Shown: positions 16,356 to 24,381, numbered from the stretch's first letter. The stretch: DNA of 64,000 nucleotides from Alterisphingorhabdus sp051668705 (GCF_051668705.1 NZ_CP196351.1:558001-622000); one strand, 5' to 3'. A program made the numbers and translations. The notes: generated by a model not told the origin, from the letters alone.

Positions 16356-17507
16356 ATGACACATATTGCTCCCCGCTTTCACTTTGCCGTCGATGCCGTA
16401 GATGGAAAAGCCCGTAAGGGTGCCATTACCATGCGCAGAGGAGAGATCCGTACGCCCGCCTTTATGCCGGTTGGCACTGCTGCAACCGTTAAAGCTATGC
16501 GTCCAGAGGAAGTGCGTGCAACTGGCGCAGATATTATTTTGGGTAATACCTATCACCTTATGCTGCGCCCGGGTGCAGAGCGTATGGAACGGTTGGGCGG
16601 TCTGCATCAATTCATGCAATGGGACAGGCCAATATTGACAGATAGTGGTGGCTATCAGGTCATGAGTCTGTCGGACCTCACCAAAGTTACGGAGGATGGT
16701 GTCACTTTCAAAAGCCATCTGGATGGATCACGCCATTTGCTGACACCAGAAAGGTCGATGGAAATCCAGCGTATGCTAGGTTCTGATATTGTCATGGCCT
16801 TTGATGAATGTACCGCCAATGGCGCCAGCCATGAGCAAGCGGCAATATCCATGGCGATGTCGATGCGCTGGGCCAAACGCTCGCGCCAAGGCTTTGACAG
16901 CGGCATAGAGCATGCAGAACGCTCTGCGCTATTTGGTATTCAGCAAGGCGCATTATTTGAAGATTTGCGCGCGCAGTCTGCGGCGGAACTGCGCGATATC
17001 GGCTTTGATGGCTATGCTATTGGCGGCCTTGCTGTGGGTGAAGGGCAAGAGAAAATGTTCGCAGTTCTGGACTATGCGCCAGAACAGCTGCCGCAAGACA
17101 GGCCGCGCTATCTTATGGGGGTTGGCAAGCCAGATGATATTATCGGCGCCGTGGCGCGCGGGGTTGATATGTTTGACTGTGTTTTGCCATCGCGATCAGG
17201 GCGTAATGGGCAAGCCTTTACGCGCAATGGCCCTATCAATCTGCGCAATGCCCGTTTTGCAGAGGATCAATCACCGCTTGACGATACATGCGATTGCGGC
17301 ACTTGCGCCAAATATAGCCGTGCCTATTTGCACCATTTGATCCGTTCGAAAGAGATATTAGGCGCTATGCTGATGACGCAGCACAATATCGCGTTTTACC
17401 AGTCGCTTATGGCTGATATACGGTCCGCCATTGGGGATGGACATTTTGCGAGTTTCCACAAAGAATTTTTGGCGCAATATTATGCGGGTTCGTCTGGTTC
17501 TGACTGA
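16356..17507 (+). CDS. tgt: Queuine/preQ1 tRNA-ribosyltransferase
   Basis: 383 residues. Catalytic elements are TDSGGYQ (Asp96), 'GSDIVMAFDECTA', 'GGLAVGE' and the nucleophile region 'LMGVGKPDDI'. The zinc site CDCGTC...H is near residue 312. Bacterial Tgt exchanges guanine-34 of GUN-anticodon tRNAs for preQ1, the step before QueA. The 3' end overlaps the convergent phyP gene by 28 bases. It diverges from the bufferin-like gene, with 150 bases of shared promoter space. Confidence 0.97.
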   Translation: MTHIAPRFHFAVDAVDGKARKGAITMRRGEIRTPAFMPVGTAATVKAMRPEEVRATGADIILGNTYHLMLRPGAERMERLGGLHQFMQWDRPILTDSGGYQVMSLSDLTKVTEDGVTFKSHLDGSRHLLTPERSMEIQRMLGSDIVMAFDECTANGASHEQAAISMAMSMRWAKRSRQGFDSGIEHAERSALFGIQQGALFEDLRAQSAAELRDIGFDGYAIGGLAVGEGQEKMFAVLDYAPEQLPQDRPRYLMGVGKPDDIIGAVARGVDMFDCVLPSRSGRNGQAFTRNGPINLRNARFAEDQSPLDDTCDCGTCAKYSRAYLHHLIRSKEILGAMLMTQHNIAFYQSLMADIRSAIGDGHFASFHKEFLAQYYAGSSGSD

Positions 17508-19081
17508 CTGTGCGCAATAACGGGTATGGCCATGGCGATGGCACCAGTCTTATGATTGTGGACAAGGTCTGTTCTTAATTGCCGAGACAAGCCGGTAATG
17601 ACCTTGCTGATATTATGCTGGCCCAGCATGGCTATGGCCTGATCACCTATCAGGGATTCGCTGGACAGTTTAAGCCGCAACAGTTTTCCGGTTGAGTCGG
17701 CCTCGGCAGAGATTGTGAGACGGTTAGGTGCATCACGATCAAGTGTTTCGATAACTTCCAACAATTCTGTCAGCAAAAACGCCACTGGCATGGCTGTGTC
17801 TTGCTCAACCTTATGCTGCTCGCAGCGAATGTGCGTGCGTGCGGCGATATCATTGCGTCCGCCTTTGCGAAAACTGGCCACAATTTCATTTATCAAGGCT
17901 CGCAATGCTATGCCTTTGGCGGCTTCACCTTGAGCAAAATGATTGCGATGCACCACGGCCAATGCGTCGACGCGGCGCTGAATCATGGAATATTGCTCTT
18001 TCAATTCCGGATCGGCAATGCTGCGGCCATGCAGGTTCAGAAGGCTGGTAATGATCTGCAAATTGTTTTTGACGCGGTGATGAACCTCACGCGTCAGTTT
18101 GATCTGGTCCTCCAGACTATCTGCCAGCACGGTCTTGTCATCATTCACCTTGCCAGCCAAATGATTGAACACAGTGTCCAGTTCGCGAATTTCCGGCGCT
18201 ATTGTTCCACTTAACTTCAATTCTGAAACTGGCGCGCCGGGGCTATAATCATGCATCTTTTTCTGCAGGGCATTGAGTGGACCCAGCAACATGCGATTGA
18301 CGATAACCCAACCGATCATTGCGGCGAACACTGTCATCATCACCAGCAATATACGGATAAAATAATTGGGTGAGACAGTAGGAGGCTTGGGCAATTGCAA
18401 CACCAATTCCATACCGAGAACAGCCTGAGTGGCAATGATACCGCCTTCCAGCCTATTTTTATCACGAATCGGCAATTGCTTTAGTAGCAGGTCTTCATTG
18501 CCGGAATGTAACCGCATATGGGACAGAGGCAGATCGTCCTGTGGATCGGCAAGTCGCAAAAGCGTAGCCGCGCTAATAAAAACACTTGCCGCCAGACGCT
18601 GGTCCGGCTCGCGAATATGCAGGATCAACCCGCTTTGATTGTTAGCAATTTGCAAGGGGTCAGGAGTACCGATCATAATCTGGCGGGTAATATTTTCCGG
18701 CATGACCCCGATAGTGCAAATTGGCTCGCCAGATGTGCCTTTGATGAGCAATGCGCTATCCACGCTATCTTCTCTTGCTAAGGCACTTAACTGTTTGCAG
18801 GCTGCGCTCTCATCGCCATTAATTCTAGGCTGCGTTGTTTCGAGCAGTTTTTCCTGCACAAGAGATAGCGCGTTATTTAGTCGCAAAGCACTCAGGTTGA
18901 GAGAGCTTACTGCGACATCATTGCGGGTATCTTTGCTGTTTCGGTCAATCTGGATAGTCACCAGAAATGCAATTAGCGCCAGTGGAGCCATTGCCAGCAA
19001 GAGTATCAAAAACAGTTTCAGGCCGGTCGAATAGGCCCTGGGCTTGTTCTCGTCAGTCCAGTAAAAATTATCAGCGGCCAT
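17480..19081 (-). CDS. phyP: PhyP-like HisKA_2 sensor protein with degenerate ATPase domain
   Basis: 533 residues. TM1 is at ~20-44, a periplasmic sensor region at 45-238, TM2 at ~240-264, a HAMP-like linker to ~315, and the HisKA_2 helix 'REVHHRVKNNLQ' at 331-342 with His334/335. The ATP-binding part (~430-525) is badly eroded. The N-box Asn positions read 'LLTELLEVIE', and no DxGxG or glycine-rich lid is visible. In Sphingomonas sp. Fr1 the kinase-like PhyP next to phyR acts as a negative regulator (PhyR phosphatase), and this protein fits that role. It lies 117 bases after nepR on the same strand. TM and domain limits are by eye. Confidence 0.88.
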   Translation of the reverse strand: MAADNFYWTDENKPRAYSTGLKLFLILLLAMAPLALIAFLVTIQIDRNSKDTRNDVAVSSLNLSALRLNNALSLVQEKLLETTQPRINGDESAACKQLSALAREDSVDSALLIKGTSGEPICTIGVMPENITRQIMIGTPDPLQIANNQSGLILHIREPDQRLAASVFISAATLLRLADPQDDLPLSHMRLHSGNEDLLLKQLPIRDKNRLEGGIIATQAVLGMELVLQLPKPPTVSPNYFIRILLVMMTVFAAMIGWVIVNRMLLGPLNALQKKMHDYSPGAPVSELKLSGTIAPEIRELDTVFNHLAGKVNDDKTVLADSLEDQIKLTREVHHRVKNNLQIITSLLNLHGRSIADPELKEQYSMIQRRVDALAVVHRNHFAQGEAAKGIALRALINEIVASFRKGGRNDIAARTHIRCEQHKVEQDTAMPVAFLLTELLEVIETLDRDAPNRLTISAEADSTGKLLRLKLSSESLIGDQAIAMLGQHNISKVITGLSRQLRTDLVHNHKTGAIAMAIPVIAHSQSEPDEPA

Positions 19082-19198
19082 CGGATAATTCTCGGCCTTT
19101 CTCGAAGGTCAATATGTCCATTATATTGTCGCTATTCAGGTCACATTCTTTATCAGGCCTATGCCCTGCGATACGCCAGCAATGACAGCCAGACCCAA

Positions 19199-19381
19199 TT
19201 ATTTCAACTGATCCAGCAGTTTTTGAAAGTCTTCGGGAAGTTCTTCTTCGACCGTTTGCTGATATACCGATTTTAACGCTTGACCAATCGACCCTGAACG
19301 CGCGGCATCGTCGCCGCTATCATCAAAGGCATTATTACGGTCTTGCCCACTGCCTTGATCTTGATATTTGTTCATTGTCAT
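19199..19381 (-). CDS. nepR: Anti-sigma factor NepR
   Basis: 60 residues. The polar, disordered N-terminal half is followed by 'GSIGQALKSVYQQTVEEELP', which matches the NepR core (IGxxLRxVYxxVVxExVPxxF) that binds either sigma-EcfG or phosphorylated PhyR. Two in-frame ATGs (19381 and 19375) are possible starts. Normally ecfG follows nepR; here phyP follows directly. A GGAAC-N16-TGTT promoter lies 84 bases upstream. The divergent phyR completes the partner-switch module. Confidence 0.92.
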   Translation of the reverse strand: MTMNKYQDQGSGQDRNNAFDDSGDDAARSGSIGQALKSVYQQTVEEELPEDFQKLLDQLK

Positions 19382-19464
19382 TATCAGCGCCGATAGAAAT
19401 AAGTTGATCAGTATGCACGGATCTGAACCTACAGTATCCCTATTATCTGATGATATACTCGGTC

Positions 19465-19489
19465 AACACCTCAGTTGATATAAAGTTCC
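19465..19489 (-). promoter_or_regulatory. Candidate EcfG-type promoter of nepR
   Basis: On the minus strand GGAAC (19485-19489), 16 bases, then TGTT (19465-19468). The known EcfG consensus is GGAAC-N16/17-CGTT, so three of four -10 bases fit. Autoregulation of nepR by its own sigma factor is established in related species. Confidence 0.65.
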
Positions 19490-19677
19490 TTGGTATATGT
19501 ATATAGAGGACAGTTTGTATGATGTGGTTTTTCCAGGCCCATGCTGTTTAGAGGTATCGGCGGGTAAAAGGTCGATCTATCTTCACGCCCGCATCGCTGC
19601 TTTATACGAATGGGTCTTGCAATATGGCGATGTGATCACCAAGGGTTAAGGAAAGAATAATTGGAGAATTTGAGACA

Positions 19678-20466
19678 ATGTCCTTAGGTCAGGAACTCGC
19701 CCCGCATCTGCCGTTTTTACGCCGTTATAGCCGCGCCTTAAATGGCGAACAGGCGCGTGGTGACGCCTATGTTAAGGCTACGCTGGAAGCCATTATCGCC
19801 GCACCAGACGAATTTGGCACTGGTAGTGACATCAAAGTCGAATTGTACCGGATGTTCCATATTATCTGGTCATCGACACGGGATGACCATGATGATGATA
19901 TGGATATAGCGACAGATGATATACGCGAGCAGATTGTGCAAAGCCGATTGGGCAGTCTGCCATCTTTGCCGCGTCAGGCGCTACTTTTGACCGTGGTTGA
20001 AGGTTTTTCTCACAGTGATGCGGCCATCATTATTGACAGTGATGTGGCGACCGTTGGTGATTTGGTTAATCAAGCCATGCGCGATATTGAAGATCAAATC
20101 ACAACTGATGTGCTGATCATTGAAGATGAACCTATTATCGCGATGGATATTGAAACTATTGTTGAGGATATGGGCCACAAGGTCGCCGGTATCGCAGCGA
20201 CACGCGATGAGGCAGTGGCGCTTGCGGCCAAGACATCTCCGGGTCTTATATTGGCGGACATTCAGTTGGCTGATAACAGTTCGGGCATTGATGCTGTGGC
20301 TGATATTCTCAACGAGATCGATGTTCCGGTTATTTTTATTACGGCATTCCCAGAGCGTCTTCTCACAGGGGAGCGTTTGGAGCCGGTTTTCTTGATCACC
20401 AAACCGTTCCAGCGCGATAGTGTTCGTGCCGCTATCTCACAGGCTTTGTTTTTCCACCAAGGCTGA
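19678..20466 (+). CDS. phyR: Response regulator PhyR (general stress response anti-anti-sigma)
   Basis: 262 residues. Residues ~1-130 are the sigma-like domain (EcfG mimic). Residues ~143-260 form the receiver domain with acidic pocket Glu149/Asp150, phospho-acceptor Asp194 in 'ILADIQLAD', and ITAFPERLLTGE before TKPF (Lys242), the receiver type that pairs with HisKA_2 kinases. When phosphorylated, PhyR sequesters NepR and frees EcfG. GGAG precedes the ATG by nine bases. It is divergent from nepR-phyP and ends at a strong terminator. Confidence 0.96.
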   Translation: MSLGQELAPHLPFLRRYSRALNGEQARGDAYVKATLEAIIAAPDEFGTGSDIKVELYRMFHIIWSSTRDDHDDDMDIATDDIREQIVQSRLGSLPSLPRQALLLTVVEGFSHSDAAIIIDSDVATVGDLVNQAMRDIEDQITTDVLIIEDEPIIAMDIETIVEDMGHKVAGIAATRDEAVALAAKTSPGLILADIQLADNSSGIDAVADILNEIDVPVIFITAFPERLLTGERLEPVFLITKPFQRDSVRAAISQALFFHQG

Positions 20467-20549
20467 TCAGCCGTAACGGTCGAAGCTCACTTAGAGGTTG
20501 GATGCAAACCAAACCTATAATGCTGAGCATTTTCGACATCACCAGACAC

Positions 20550-20582
20550 AAAAAAAGCGGCCTGTAACGGGCCGCTTTTTTT
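20550..20582. terminator. Bidirectional terminator between phyR and rpsD
   Basis: Stem AAAAAAAGCGGCC (20550-20562) with GGCCGCTTTTTTT (20570-20582) and a 7-base loop. The A and T tracts flank the GC core on both strands, so it can end both convergent transcripts. Confidence 0.95.
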
Positions 20583-20598
20583 GGTGTATTCCGCTAGA

Positions 20599-21213
20599 TT
20601 AACGCGAATAAAATTCGACGACCAGATTGGGTTCCATTTTCACTGGATAAGGTACTTCATCCAGTGTTGGGATACGGCCAAAAGTTACCTTGTCGGTGCC
20701 ATCAGGCTGTACATATTCAGGAATGTCACGCTCGGCCAAGCCTTGCGCTTCAATGACCAGTGCCATTTCCTGCGCTTTTTTCGACAGACCAACAACTTCA
20801 CCCACTTTGATGCGGCGTGATGGAATGTTGCACTTCTCACCATTGACCAAGATATGACCATGGTTGACGATCTGGCGCGCGGCAAAGATGGTTGGCGCGA
20901 ATTTGGCACGATAAACGATCATGTCCAGACGCTGCTCCAAAATGCCGATAAGGTTTTGCGAAGTATCGCCCTTCATACGCGCAGCTTCACCATAAGCGCG
21001 GCGGAATTGCTTCTCGGTCACATCGCCATAATAGCCTTTCAGCTTTTGCTTGGCACGCAGTTGAATACCGAAGTCAGACAATTTGCTTTTGCGGCGCTGA
21101 CCATGCTGGCCAGGGCCATATTCGCGGCGGTTTACGGGTGATTTGGGGCGGCCCCAAATATTTTCGCCCATGCGGCGATCAATTTTATACTTAGCGGATG
21201 TACGCTTTGACAT
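20599..21213 (-). CDS. rpsD: 30S ribosomal protein S4
   Basis: 204 residues. The start MSKRTSAKYKIDRRMGENIWG and the S4 RNA-binding domain 'QRLDMIVYRAKFAPTIFAARQ' (from ~95), followed by 'VNHGHILVNGEKCNIPS', are diagnostic. It is the alphaproteobacterial zinc-free type. It binds 16S rRNA to nucleate the 30S body. In many bacteria S4 represses its own messenger RNA; here the gene stands alone, not in the alpha operon, and its leader can form a three-way junction. Confidence 0.98.
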   Translation of the reverse strand: MSKRTSAKYKIDRRMGENIWGRPKSPVNRREYGPGQHGQRRKSKLSDFGIQLRAKQKLKGYYGDVTEKQFRRAYGEAARMKGDTSQNLIGILEQRLDMIVYRAKFAPTIFAARQIVNHGHILVNGEKCNIPSRRIKVGEVVGLSKKAQEMALVIEAQGLAERDIPEYVQPDGTDKVTFGRIPTLDEVPYPVKMEPNLVVEFYSR

Positions 21214-21249
21214 AATATAGCTCCAACTTGCTGTTTCATTGTCCCGGAT

Positions 21250-21302
21250 CGCACCATGATGAACAGTTGATCATCATGCGGCTACCGCTTCACCGGGGTG
21301 CG
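21250..21302 (-). promoter_or_regulatory. Structured 5' leader of rpsD
   Basis: Within the presumed untranslated leader an outer stem CGCACC/GGTGCG (21297-21302 with 21250-21255) encloses two hairpins: GCGG/CCGC (21278-21281 with 21285-21288) and the perfect 8-bp CATGATGA/TCATCATG (21255-21262 with 21271-21278). The elements meet as a compact three-way junction about 40 bases before the start codon. One or two bases are shared between stems. It could be an S4 autoregulatory site. Confidence 0.5.
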
Positions 21303-21320
21303 GAGCCAATTGCGATCGCT

Positions 21321-21349
21321 GCTATGTTCAAGAGACCCGCTAATGTCAA
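21321..21349 (-). promoter_or_regulatory. Sigma-70-type promoter of rpsD
   Basis: Minus strand TTGACA (21344-21349), a 17-base spacer, then CATAGC (21321-21326). The -35 is perfect and the -10 is partial. It predicts a leader of about 100 bases. Between this promoter and the next gene (21350-21526) I see nothing else. Confidence 0.7.
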
Positions 21350-21526
21350 GCATTAAGCACAGTGGGAGACGCGGCTTACGATTTGGGCGCTATTTTAATG
21401 CGCCCACGACATGGCTTAGTTCAAATATGCGTTTTATATTTGCGGAATGCCGACAGAAAAATGATAAAGCAAAATAGCTGGCTTTGAAAACTGATCCGCT
21501 AAATCAGTAATAATCCGATAATAATA

Positions 21527-21859
21527 TCAGCCTGTAGGATTCTCATTAATGCTGTTAACCCCTGTGCGCATTTCCTCGGTTAGGGCCCTGGTATTCTCTT
21601 CAATCAGAACCCATTGGCGCGCGGTATTGCATATTCTTTTCTTAACCCGCGTACCGGTAACACGCTCTCTTTTGCAGACAACCTCATCCCCTTCATAAAA
21701 GCGGTTACCAACTTTGAAGCGGCGATCGTTAGCATCTTCTTGTGCTTCTGTAGAAGATGCCTTTTCAGTTGTTACTTGCTGGGTTTCTTCAGTATCGGAA
21801 TCACTTTGAGGTATACCGCCCATAGCGGCACTTATAAGGATTATGGCGTATAAAGACAT
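21527..21859 (-). CDS. Small exported protein with VCxRxxVTGTR...CxTxxQW motif
   Basis: 110 residues from the second ATG (21859), eight bases after AGGGAG. The N-terminal hydrophobic stretch (about 15 residues) is a likely signal peptide. A Thr/Glu-rich linker follows, then 'VVCKRERVTGTRVKKRICNT' and W. This two-Cys motif recurs in short periplasmic proteins of sphingomonads and caulobacters; the two Cys probably form a disulfide. Function unknown. It is alone, divergent from the chorismate mutase gene. Confidence 0.7.
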   Translation of the reverse strand: MSLYAIILISAAMGGIPQSDSDTEETQQVTTEKASSTEAQEDANDRRFKVGNRFYEGDEVVCKRERVTGTRVKKRICNTARQWVLIEENTRALTEEMRTGVNSINENPTG

Positions 21860-21958
21860 GTGCATTGCTCCCTTAATGTATTGCCCAGTTTCAATAATAG
21901 CTTACACATATTTAGCTTTGAAGTACACGACTAAAAGAATCAGGGTAGATACATACGG

Positions 21959-22270
21959 ATGAACAAAAAGACGACTTTGAGCCCGATCGCTTGTGAAACT
22001 ATGGCGGATGTAAGGGCTGGAGTAGATTCCCTCGATAAAGATATTGTTGATCTGCTGACAGTACGATTTGATTATATGGCCGCCGCTGCACGCATAAAGG
22101 CACGGCGAAATGCTGTTCGCGATGAAGACCGTAAACAAGAAGTTATTAAAAACGCTGTTGCCTATGCTCAGCAAAACGGTTTGCCAGAACAAGCGATAAG
22201 AGAGCTATGGGACCATCTGGTAGAGGCTTCCATTGCTTATGAGTTGAACATTTGGGATCAGAATAATTGA
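21959..22270 (+). CDS. AroQ-type chorismate mutase, PchB-like
   Basis: 103 residues, all-helical AroQ fold. Arg19, Arg36 and Lys47 align, with identical spacing, with Arg14, Arg31 and Lys42 of Pseudomonas PchB (isochorismate-pyruvate lyase/chorismate mutase). Gln90 of PchB corresponds to Glu95 here, a change also seen in chorismate mutases proper. It most likely converts chorismate to prephenate in the cytoplasm for Phe/Tyr synthesis. No siderophore synthesis genes are near, so a lyase role in salicylate formation is less likely. Confidence 0.85.
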   Translation: MNKKTTLSPIACETMADVRAGVDSLDKDIVDLLTVRFDYMAAAARIKARRNAVRDEDRKQEVIKNAVAYAQQNGLPEQAIRELWDHLVEASIAYELNIWDQNN

Positions 22271-22294
22271 GCGCGTTAATTATGCTCTAAAAAC

Positions 22295-23050
22295 TCACTC
22301 TGCTGTTTCGCGCGGGGTTCTGTCCAGATGTGACAATACGCCGCGCATGGCACGAACCTGTGTTTCGTTCCAACTCGCCTGTGTGAGCAAAGTGCGCAAT
22401 GTCCGCTCGGTTGCCGGTGTGCGGTCTTCAGGGAAGAAATATCCTCTCACCCGCAGCATAGCGAAGAGCTGCTCAATCATGCCATCCAAATCATGCTGTG
22501 AAGCTGGATTTTCCGGTACCTGCCAAGTGGGCTGTGCCAGATCAGCCATTTGTGCGCATTCATAAGCGATAATGATGACCGCTTGCGCCAAATTAATAGA
22601 GCCAAAGTCAGGATTGATAGGAATGGTTATGATTGAACGAGCAAGCGCTACATCATCGGAGTCGAGCCCGGATCGTTCAGGGCCAAATAATATGGCGGTG
22701 CGTTGGCCATTATCGCTCTTGGCCATGCGCATTTTGGCTGCCGCATCTTGCGGTGTATATACTGGCTTTGTCACGCCGCGTTTGCGCACAGTGGTAGCAT
22801 AGACCTGATGACAATCGGCCACTGCCTCGGCAGTTGTTTCATAGATTTTAGCGTCGGCTAACAATTGGTCTGCGCCTGCTGCGGAAGGCCCCGCATCGGG
22901 ATTCGGCCAGCCGTCCCTAGGGGCGACGAGACGCAGTTCAGTTAGACCAAAATTCAGCATGGCGCGCGCTGCCTTGCCGATATTCTCACCCAATTGCGGC
23001 CGCACCAGCACGATGACGGGCTGGGCGGGTTTGGCATTGGCCGTGCTCAT
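22295..23050 (-). CDS. trmJ: tRNA (cytidine/uridine-2'-O-)-methyltransferase TrmJ
   Basis: 251 residues, SPOUT (trefoil-knot) family. The knot motifs are 'RPQLGENIGKAARAMLNFGL' near residue 17, 'LFGPERSGL' near 120 and 'INPDFGSINLAQAV' near 147. The helical C-terminal extension (~170-245) is characteristic of TrmJ, which methylates the ribose at position 32 of tRNA. The start ATG overlaps the nrdR stop (ATGA), so it is the last gene of the rpiB-glyA-nrdR run. Confidence 0.92.
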   Translation of the reverse strand: MSTANAKPAQPVIVLVRPQLGENIGKAARAMLNFGLTELRLVAPRDGWPNPDAGPSAAGADQLLADAKIYETTAEAVADCHQVYATTVRKRGVTKPVYTPQDAAAKMRMAKSDNGQRTAILFGPERSGLDSDDVALARSIITIPINPDFGSINLAQAVIIIAYECAQMADLAQPTWQVPENPASQHDLDGMIEQLFAMLRVRGYFFPEDRTPATERTLRTLLTQASWNETQVRAMRGVLSHLDRTPRETAE

Positions 23051-23508
23051 CTTTTGCCAACATCTTTCACATTGCTGGCAAATTCTTCAAAATCCCGGGC
23101 CTCGCTAAAATCACGATAGACACTGGCGAAGCGAATATAGGCGACACTGTCAAGTTGCCGCAGCCCGTCCATCACCAATTCGCCAATTCTCTGGGATGGA
23201 ACTTCATTCTCGCCGCTGGTTTCGATTTGCCTTTGAATGCCAGAGACAAGCTGGGTAATCTTCTCTTGGCTAACATCGCGTTTGCGGCAGGCCAGACTGA
23301 CCGATAATTCAAGTTTGTTGCGATCAAAGGCTTCACGCCGGTCTGCACTCTTCACCACCACAATGTCGCGCAACTGAATGCGTTCAAATGTTGTGAAGCG
23401 CGCAGCACATTGCTCGCACTGACGGCGACGCCGGATTGCTGTGCCATCCTCTGTCGGGCGGCTATCTTTTACTTGGCTGTTCTCATGGGCACAAAAGGGG
23501 CAGCGCAT
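23047..23508 (-). CDS. nrdR: Transcriptional repressor NrdR
   Basis: 153 residues. The zinc ribbon uses Cys3, Cys6, Cys31 and Cys34, with RRRRQC between the pairs. The ATP-cone spans ~49-139 with 'VVVKSADRREAFDRNKL'. NrdR binds ATP/dATP and represses ribonucleotide reductase genes through NrdR boxes. It usually follows glyA directly. Here two zinc-ribbon membrane proteins lie between them. Confidence 0.97.
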   Translation of the reverse strand: MRCPFCAHENSQVKDSRPTEDGTAIRRRRQCEQCAARFTTFERIQLRDIVVVKSADRREAFDRNKLELSVSLACRKRDVSQEKITQLVSGIQRQIETSGENEVPSQRIGELVMDGLRQLDSVAYIRFASVYRDFSEARDFEEFASNVKDVGKR

Positions 23509-23526
23509 TGCGGGGTGGGCACCTTA

Positions 23527-23880
23527 TTACTCGGGGTCATCATCTTGATCCGCATTGTCGCGGTTGCGATGCCGATAGGCGACTATGCCAGCGCCTGCAA
23601 GTGCTCCGGCAAACCAGCCAATAATCGGGATGGGTGCTCCAGCCAAAGCGCCTATAGCTGCACCGCCAGCCATTTTCTTGCCAAGCTCTGTTTCCATTGC
23701 CTCTTTGCCGGTCTCCGCAAGCTCTTGCGCGGCTTGGGAAACATAATGTTTGGCTTGCTCGACAATGTCGCCTTCATCTTTGCTGCCCAATAATGCGCCG
23801 CACTGGCTGCAATAGCGAACATCCCCATCTACCGTTTCAAGGCATTTGGTGCATTGTTCAAAGATGGTGGGGTCAGTCAT
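23527..23880 (-). CDS. Zinc-ribbon/glycine-zipper membrane protein (paralogue 1)
   Basis: 117 residues. An N-terminal zinc ribbon (Cys10, Cys13, Cys24, Cys27) is followed by an amphipathic helix 'EQAKHYVSQAAQELAETGKE', then a glycine-rich hydrophobic segment ('KMAGGAAIGALAGAPIPIIG' and onward, ~70-100) and a basic-acidic tail. The same plan and many identical residues occur in the next gene upstream, so the two arose by tandem duplication. Function unknown. 18 bases separate it from nrdR. Confidence 0.85.
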   Translation of the reverse strand: MTDPTIFEQCTKCLETVDGDVRYCSQCGALLGSKDEGDIVEQAKHYVSQAAQELAETGKEAMETELGKKMAGGAAIGALAGAPIPIIGWFAGALAGAGIVAYRHRNRDNADQDDDPE

Positions 23881-23915
23881 AATCCTGTCTGTGCCAAATT
23901 ATTGGCCATGGTGTA

Positions 23916-24317
23916 TCAGGTTTTTTTCTTTTCGACTTCGTCCTGCTTCTTCTTGGTAACGTGCCGATAGCCAACGATTCCAGCACCGACAACAGCGCTA
24001 GCCGCTACCCCGATAGGCAGCAACAATCCGGCTGCAGCGCCCAATGCTGCGCCGCCTGCAATCTTTTTCGCAGAGTCCTGATCGGCCAGATGTTTGCCAT
24101 TATCATAGGCTGCTTTGGAAGCGTCTTTTGTTGCTTCCCATAATTCTTCAGCGGCTTCATTTACATAATGCTTGGCTTGAGAAGGGAAACTTTCTGCGGC
24201 GATCTGCTCAGGCGTCTTTTCCCCGCATTGCGGGCAGAATTTCGTGCCCGCGCTGTAATCATGCTTACAGCTCAAGCAGGTGTACATTTTGGTTTGGGGT
24301 TTTTCTTGATCGGTCAT
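23916..24317 (-). CDS. Zinc-ribbon/glycine-zipper membrane protein (paralogue 2)
   Basis: 133 residues from the ATG at 24317; an earlier ATG adds a nonconserved dozen residues. The zinc ribbon is Cys14, Cys17, Cys28, Cys31 with CPQCGEK; then 'SQAKHYVNEAAEELWEATKD', a glycine-zipper hydrophobic stretch near 85-115 ('KKIAGGAALGAAAGLLLP') and a Lys/Glu-rich tail that includes GYRHVTKKK. It is paralogous to the next gene (shared QAKHYV, KK-AGGAA-GA and GIV-YRH). It lies 64 bases after glyA. Function unknown; the layout suggests a membrane-associated zinc-binding adaptor. Confidence 0.85.
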   Translation of the reverse strand: MTDQEKPQTKMYTCLSCKHDYSAGTKFCPQCGEKTPEQIAAESFPSQAKHYVNEAAEELWEATKDASKAAYDNGKHLADQDSAKKIAGGAALGAAAGLLLPIGVAASAVVGAGIVGYRHVTKKKQDEVEKKKT

Positions 24318-24381
24318 ACCCGTATTATGTGGGTAACACGCTTGAAAAGTCAAGGCAAAATTATTGCCTCAACTCTCCGCC

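Noticed and set aside
19082..19198. Remnant of ecfG between nepR and phyP
   Set aside because: Only 117 bases; no sigma-region motif could be read in any frame.
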